From Candidatus Hydrogenisulfobacillus filiaventi (lineage in GTDB: Bacteria > Bacillota > Sulfobacillia > Sulfobacillales > R501), in assembly GCA_902809825.1 (NCBI GenBank), contig LR778114.1:682001-746000 (forward strand): a stretch of DNA of 64,000 nucleotides, read 5' to 3'. Below are positions 60,925-64,000 of the stretch, in pieces (position 1 is the stretch's first letter; each line of letters begins with the position of its first letter). The translations under genes were made by a program, and so were the position numbers. A model generated the notes under the pieces. It saw nothing but the letters and a program-made list of their open reading frames with translations, was not told where the DNA came from and did not search any database.

Positions 60925-61577
60925 GGGAGTCCGCAGGAGGCAGCCCCGGCAAGCGGGCGGTACGGGGGCCGGCGGAGGACGAGAAACCGGCCGTCCGCGA
61001 CCGCATCCTGGCCGGGGCACGGCAGATGTTCGCCCGGAAGGGCTTCCGGGCCTCGGTCAAGGACATTGCCCAAGCCGCAGGGCTGGTGGCGCCCAGCCTC
61101 ATCTTCTGGTACTTCGAGGACAAGGAGAGCCTGCTGCTGGAGGCCACCACCACCATGTCCCCTCTGCATCAGGTTACCCGCGTTCTGGATGAGGCGGGGG
61201 AGGCGGACGTCCTCACCATGCTGGCCCGCGTAGCCGACCGCTACCTGGAGGTCTATCAGGACTCCCTGAACCGGCGGATCCTACTGCAGCTGGTGGGATC
61301 CGCTCCGCAGCAGCCGCGGGTGCAGGGGCTGCTGCGCCGGCAGCTCACCGAAGCCACGGTCGGTCGCATGGCGGAGCTGATGCGGCGGGGCCAGGCGGAG
61401 GGCAGTGTGCGGCGCGACCTGGAGCCGGAGTGGCTGGCGCAAAGCTTCCTGGGCGTCCTGTATGCCCTGGTGACGCGGTGGGAGGTGGATGAGGGACTGC
61501 CCTGGGACGCGCCGGCCATCCGGCGGCAACTGCTGGAGCTGGTTCAGGGCCCGGGTTTCCGCCCGCAACACCCTTGA
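60918..61577 (+). CDS. TetR-family transcriptional regulator
   Basis: A 219-residue regulator. The N-terminal helix-turn-helix (RDRILAGARQMFARKGFRASVKDIAQAAGLVAPSLIFWYFEDKESLLLEAT) is typical TetR; the C-terminal ligand domain is helical. It has an extra 25-residue N-terminal tail. Co-transcribed with the TauE-like exporter. Its operator may lie in the AT-rich region at 60.1 kb; whether it also binds the FadR-type site before menB is unknown. Confidence 0.92.
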   Translation: MVGESAGGSPGKRAVRGPAEDEKPAVRDRILAGARQMFARKGFRASVKDIAQAAGLVAPSLIFWYFEDKESLLLEATTTMSPLHQVTRVLDEAGEADVLTMLARVADRYLEVYQDSLNRRILLQLVGSAPQQPRVQGLLRRQLTEATVGRMAELMRRGQAEGSVRRDLEPEWLAQSFLGVLYALVTRWEVDEGLPWDAPAIRRQLLELVQGPGFRPQHP

Positions 61578-61602
61578 CCAAAGCCGGTAGCGCCCCTATA
61601 AT
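61574..61602 (+). promoter_or_regulatory. Promoter of the tRNA cluster
   Basis: TTGACC (61574-61579), 17-base spacer, TATAAT (61597-61602). The -35 overlaps the tetR stop codon. The first tRNA begins 31 bases later. Confidence 0.85.
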
Positions 61603-61633
61603 GAGGAAGCGCCGCGGGTTGAGCGGCCGATGT

Positions 61634-61709
61634 GGGGATGTAGCTCAGTTGGGAGAGCGCGTGAATGGCATTCACGAGGTCAGGGGTTCGACTCCCCTCA
61701 TCTCCACCA
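61634..61709 (+). tRNA. tRNA-Ala (anticodon GGC)
   Basis: Acceptor GGGGATG/CATCTCC, anticodon arm CGTGA-ATGGCAT-TCACG with GGC at 61667-61669, T-arm GGGGTTCGACTCCCC, encoded CCA. Confidence 0.93.
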
Positions 61710-61719
61710 TTTTATATGC

Positions 61720-61795
61720 GACCCCATGGTCTAGAGGCCTAGGACATCACCCTTTCAAGGTGGTAACCCGGGTTCGAATCCCGGTGGGGTCACCA
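61720..61795 (+). tRNA. tRNA-Glu (anticodon TTC)
   Basis: Acceptor GACCCCA/TGGGGTC, anticodon loop CTTTCAA with TTC at 61754-61756, T-arm CCGGGTTCGAATCCCGG, encoded CCA. Confidence 0.95.
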
Positions 61796-61799
61796 CCAC

Positions 61800-61875
61800 G
61801 GGCCATTAGCTCAGTTGGTAGAGCGTCCGCCTTTTAAGCGGAGTGTCGAAGGTTCGAGCCCTTCATGGCCCACCA
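61800..61875 (+). tRNA. tRNA-Lys (anticodon TTT)
   Basis: Acceptor GGGCCAT/ATGGCCC, anticodon loop CTTTTAA with TTT at 61833-61835, encoded CCA. Confidence 0.95.
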
Positions 61876-61886
61876 GTATCGGACAT

Positions 61887-61962
61887 AGGCCAGTAGCTCT
61901 AACGGTAGAGCGGCGGACTCCAAATCCGCGGGTTGGGGGTTCGAATCCCTCCTGGCCTGCCA
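61887..61962 (+). tRNA. tRNA-Trp (anticodon CCA)
   Basis: Acceptor AGGCCAG/CTGGCCT with G73, anticodon arm GCGGA-CTCCAAA-TCCGC with CCA at 61920-61922, encoded CCA. Confidence 0.94.
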
Positions 61963-61978
61963 TTTTTTTAGGCTTTGG

Positions 61979-62053
<75 letters not shown>

Positions 62054-62060
62054 GCTTTTG

Positions 62061-62136
62061 GGGGCTTTAGCTCAGCTGGGAGAGCGCCTGCTTTGCAAGC
62101 AGGAGGTCAGCGGTTCGATCCCGCTAAGCTCCACCA
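62061..62136 (+). tRNA. tRNA-Ala (anticodon TGC)
   Basis: Acceptor GGGGCTT/AAGCTCC, anticodon arm CCTGC-TTTGCAA-GCAGG with TGC at 62094-62096, encoded CCA. Confidence 0.95.
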
Positions 62137-62139
62137 TCC

Positions 62140-62171
62140 GGACCCCGCATCCCGCAAGGGCTGCGGGGTCC
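62140..62171 (+). terminator. Hairpin ending the tRNA cluster
   Basis: GGACCCCGCA and TGCGGGGTCC arms around a 12-base loop, three bases after the last tRNA. The tail is only GCCATTTCC. Confidence 0.7.
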
Positions 62172-62666
62172 GCCATTTCCAGGTGATTGCCGGTTTGGGG
62201 TCCATGGGCCGCACGAGCGCAGCCGAGCCATATTGGGCGCAGAAGGCAGGCAGGCAACGCCGGTGTGGGCCGCCGCCCTGCAGCGCGGCTAGGCCGTCAT
62301 CCGCCGGGAGCTGCCGGCCTGGCGCAAGGCACGCGAGGGACGCACCCTTCCCGCAGGGGGCTCCGGGCCATGGGTGGCGAGTGCCCCAGCTGCTCGGCCT
62401 GGATGCGGCCTCCGGAAGGGCGGACACAGGCCTGCCCCCTGCGCCGGCGGGGCCCGGGGCGGTCGCGCCGCCAGCAGACGCGGCCGCGGCTGGATGGTCA
62501 GGAACAGCCCGGGAATCAGGCCGTCGCAGTTTCCAGATGCTACCGGGCCGGTTGCGGGCATCTGCCGGCCGCGGGCGGCCGTGCGCCATCCGGTACGGCC
62601 TCCGGCGATGAGACCCCTACCAAGGGCACCGGAATGGCGGGATGCCGGCAGCACACGGAAGCCGCC
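62172..62666. other. Intergenic stretch without a recognised gene
   Basis: Nearly 500 bases with only composition-driven open frames on both strands. No protein motif, RNA structure or repeat stands out before the inverted repeat at 62667. Confidence 0.5.
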
Positions 62667-62696
62667 AAAGGGTGCCTCCTCAGGGAGGCACCCTTT
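62667..62696. terminator. Bidirectional hairpin downstream of the BNR-like relic
   Basis: Perfect 13-base arms AAAGGGTGCCTCC and GGAGGCACCCTTT with a TCAG loop, 25 bases after the minus-strand frame ends. Short T-runs on both strands. Confidence 0.6.
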
Positions 62697-62720
62697 CCGG
62701 GTTCCGGGGCACCGGTCGTG

Positions 62721-63540
62721 TCAACCGGCGGTCCAGGTGCGCCCGTCGTTGTTCGAGGTCCAGGTATGGCTCTGGAACGACAGGGTGATGGTGCCCCGGT
62801 AGGGCACCTGCCAGTGCAGGCCGTCCCGGCTGCCCTGGCCGCTGGCGGCTACCGGCTGCCAGGTGGTCCCGCCGTTGGCGGTAACCCAGAGCGCCATCAC
62901 GGCACCGGGCACGCGGCCCAGCGCCCCGAAATAGCCGGCCAGGATGCCATCGGGGAGCGACACCAACGCCGGCGGTTGCAGGGTCAGCGGCTGCTGCGGG
63001 GCGCCGGGGGGCAGGGGAAGCGCCACCGGCTGCGAGGAGCGGCCGCCGTCGGTGGTCTCAAACAGCAAGGGGGTGGGCTTGGCCGCCATCGGGTAGGCCC
63101 CTGTGCGCCATCCCCCGGTGGGGGGGACAAAGGCCAGGCCTACTTTGTAACCGCCGGCCGGGAGACCCTCTCGGATGCAGCGGGGGTCGGGGCGGCCACC
63201 GGCTGCCGTCGTCCCGGGAGGTGGACAATACGGCCGATTCCGATCCCGCCGCTACCCCGTGGTGGTCAATTTCCAGCCCTAGACCGGTGAAAGAAAGGTT
63301 TCCAGGGCGTTGGTCGGGTACCGTTGATGGTTGGGAAGAGCCGGTACGGGGACGGGACCGGACCACGGGCCGGGTGCCCGGATGCCGCCGCCGGGTGAAG
63401 GCTGGCCGGGACCGCCGGTTGTGCCGACGGACCGGCACCGCCGCCCGCGAGCAGGGCACCGCCTACGACGAAGAGGATTGCTTGGCGCCAACCGCGCCGG
63501 ATTAGCGGGCACCGGCAGTGCGGAGGGGGAACGGTTGCCT
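62721..63540 (-). pseudogene. Decayed exported BNR/YCF48-like repeat protein
   Basis: Reading the minus strand, a signal-like segment (QAILFVVGGALLAGGGAG, about 63480-63430) appears in one frame, NLSFTGLGLEIDHHGVAAGS to STSRDDGSRW in a second, and GGYKVGLAFVPPTGGWRTGAYP to the stop at 62721 in a third. FETTDGG, WVTANGGTTWQPV and TWTSNNDGRTW are repeats typical of BNR/YCF48 beta-propellers. Two frame changes break it. The last frame alone (62721-63089) could still be read as a 122-residue open frame. Confidence 0.6.
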
Positions 63541-63777
63541 GCACCTCCACTGGAAGAATGGGGCCAGGTGGACCTGGGCCGGTCGTAGCAGCCGCTACCG
63601 CGGTCGCGGCCGTCCCCGCCCGGGCGGGGGGACGGGCTTGCGCCCCTTGGCCTCCCTAAAAAGGGATGAGCGGTCGCGCCGGGCGGCCGGGGCGGGCCGG
63701 CATAATGGCAGGCAGGGGATAGAGCGGCTAGGGGGCCGGATGGGGCCTCCGGCCGCAGGGCAGAGGAGGAGTCTCCA
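63541..63777. other. Intergenic region before the Crp/Fnr gene
   Basis: No gene seen. CATAAT at 63701-63706 is a possible -10 for the gene at 63778. Confidence 0.35.
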
Positions 63778-64000
63778 TTGGCTGTGCAGGCCACGACCAT
63801 GCTCCCCGCCGATCTTCCGCTCTTCCGGGCGGTGCCGCCCGAGGTGCTGGCCGCCAACAGCGTCCTCCGCACCTTCCGGGCCGGGGAGGTGGTCTTTGTC
63901 CAGGATGCCCCCACCACCGGCTTGTGGGTGATCCTCCGGGGCCGGGTGGCCATGGACCGGATGGGGCCGGACGGCATGGAGTTCACCACCGGCGTGCACC
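63778..64000 (+). CDS. Crp/Fnr-family regulator, N-terminus only
   Basis: The frame from TTG 63778, behind AGAGGAGGAG at good spacing, runs off the window edge with 74 codons. It reads LFRAVPPEVLAANSVLRTFRAGEVVFVQDAPTTGLWVILRGRVAM, the opening of a cyclic-nucleotide-binding-type beta barrel as in Crp/Fnr regulators. The DNA-binding domain is beyond the window. No N-terminal Fe-S cysteines are seen. Confidence 0.82.
   Translation, partial: MAVQATTMLPADLPLFRAVPPEVLAANSVLRTFRAGEVVFVQDAPTTGLWVILRGRVAMDRMGPDGMEFTTGVH

Overview
The window is about 70% G+C by eye, densely coded, with strong AGGAGG-type ribosome sites, frequent GTG/TTG starts and 4-base stop/start overlaps. Gram-positive (Bacillota-type) regulation is visible: a T-box leader before proC, a TPP riboswitch before thiC, a Bacillus-type LexA box before an error-prone polymerase cassette, a short-form HisG with HisZ, and a QoxABCD-type terminal oxidase. 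A sulfide:quinone oxidoreductase, menaquinone genes and an oxidase subunit II without CuA ligands suggest an aerobic, menaquinone-using, sulfur-handling high-GC Firmicute (Sulfobacillus/Thermaerobacter-like). That placement is inference from gene content, not from a marker tree.

Layout. 1-5.5 kb: an exported protein cut by the window edge, a SHOCT protein, a two-component system, then DUF1641 and sqr. 5.7-7 kb: an unknown gene with a frame break in a G-rich tract. 6.9-14.2 kb (minus): histidine pathway, transcribed hisC, then hisZ-G-D-B-H-A-F-IE; no histidinol-phosphatase is seen. 14.4-17.5 kb: superoxide dismutase, T-box-proC, a membrane protein, a YjbQ protein. 17.6-24.5 kb: metX, an NRAMP-like transporter with altered metal-site motifs, a GNAT enzyme, a Cys/Met-metabolism PLP enzyme, and a CobS-like membrane protein joined to a GatD-like amidotransferase whose frame is broken. 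24.5-34 kb: tatA, TPP riboswitch-thiC, and a menBEAFDH operon behind a FadR-type operator. 34.4-38.3 kb: a LacI-type regulator with double operator and a sugar-type ABC transporter. 38.4-39.7 kb: gene relics (MFS, CPBP, ArsR) beside a selenocysteine tRNA with a near-consensus promoter. 39.9-44.6 kb (minus): a chemotaxis-like signalling fragment and qoxABCD.

45.1-48.5 kb: two unknown genes behind phased TTAACC repeats, and an undecaprenyl-diphosphatase relic split by an IS607-type element whose recombinase has Ala at the expected catalytic Ser while TnpB looks intact. 48.5-55.5 kb: panE/panB, an unknown Trp-rich protein, a drug-type ABC exporter with a NarL-type two-component system, and a VIT1-family protein. 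55.6-60.1 kb: an SOS mutasome (compact ImuB-like protein, DUF6504-like protein, DnaE2). 60.2-62.2 kb: TauE-like exporter with a TetR regulator, then six tRNAs (Ala, Glu, Lys, Trp, Gly, Ala). The end holds a decayed BNR/YCF48-like gene and the start of a Crp/Fnr regulator.

The respiratory theme connects several blocks: SQR would feed electrons to menaquinone, the men operon makes it, and QoxABCD would oxidise menaquinol with oxygen. Superoxide dismutase and the metal transporters fit an oxygen-exposed life. Two genes (5.7 kb and 23.7 kb) break frame in G-rich tracts, so sequencing error must be excluded before calling them pseudogenes.
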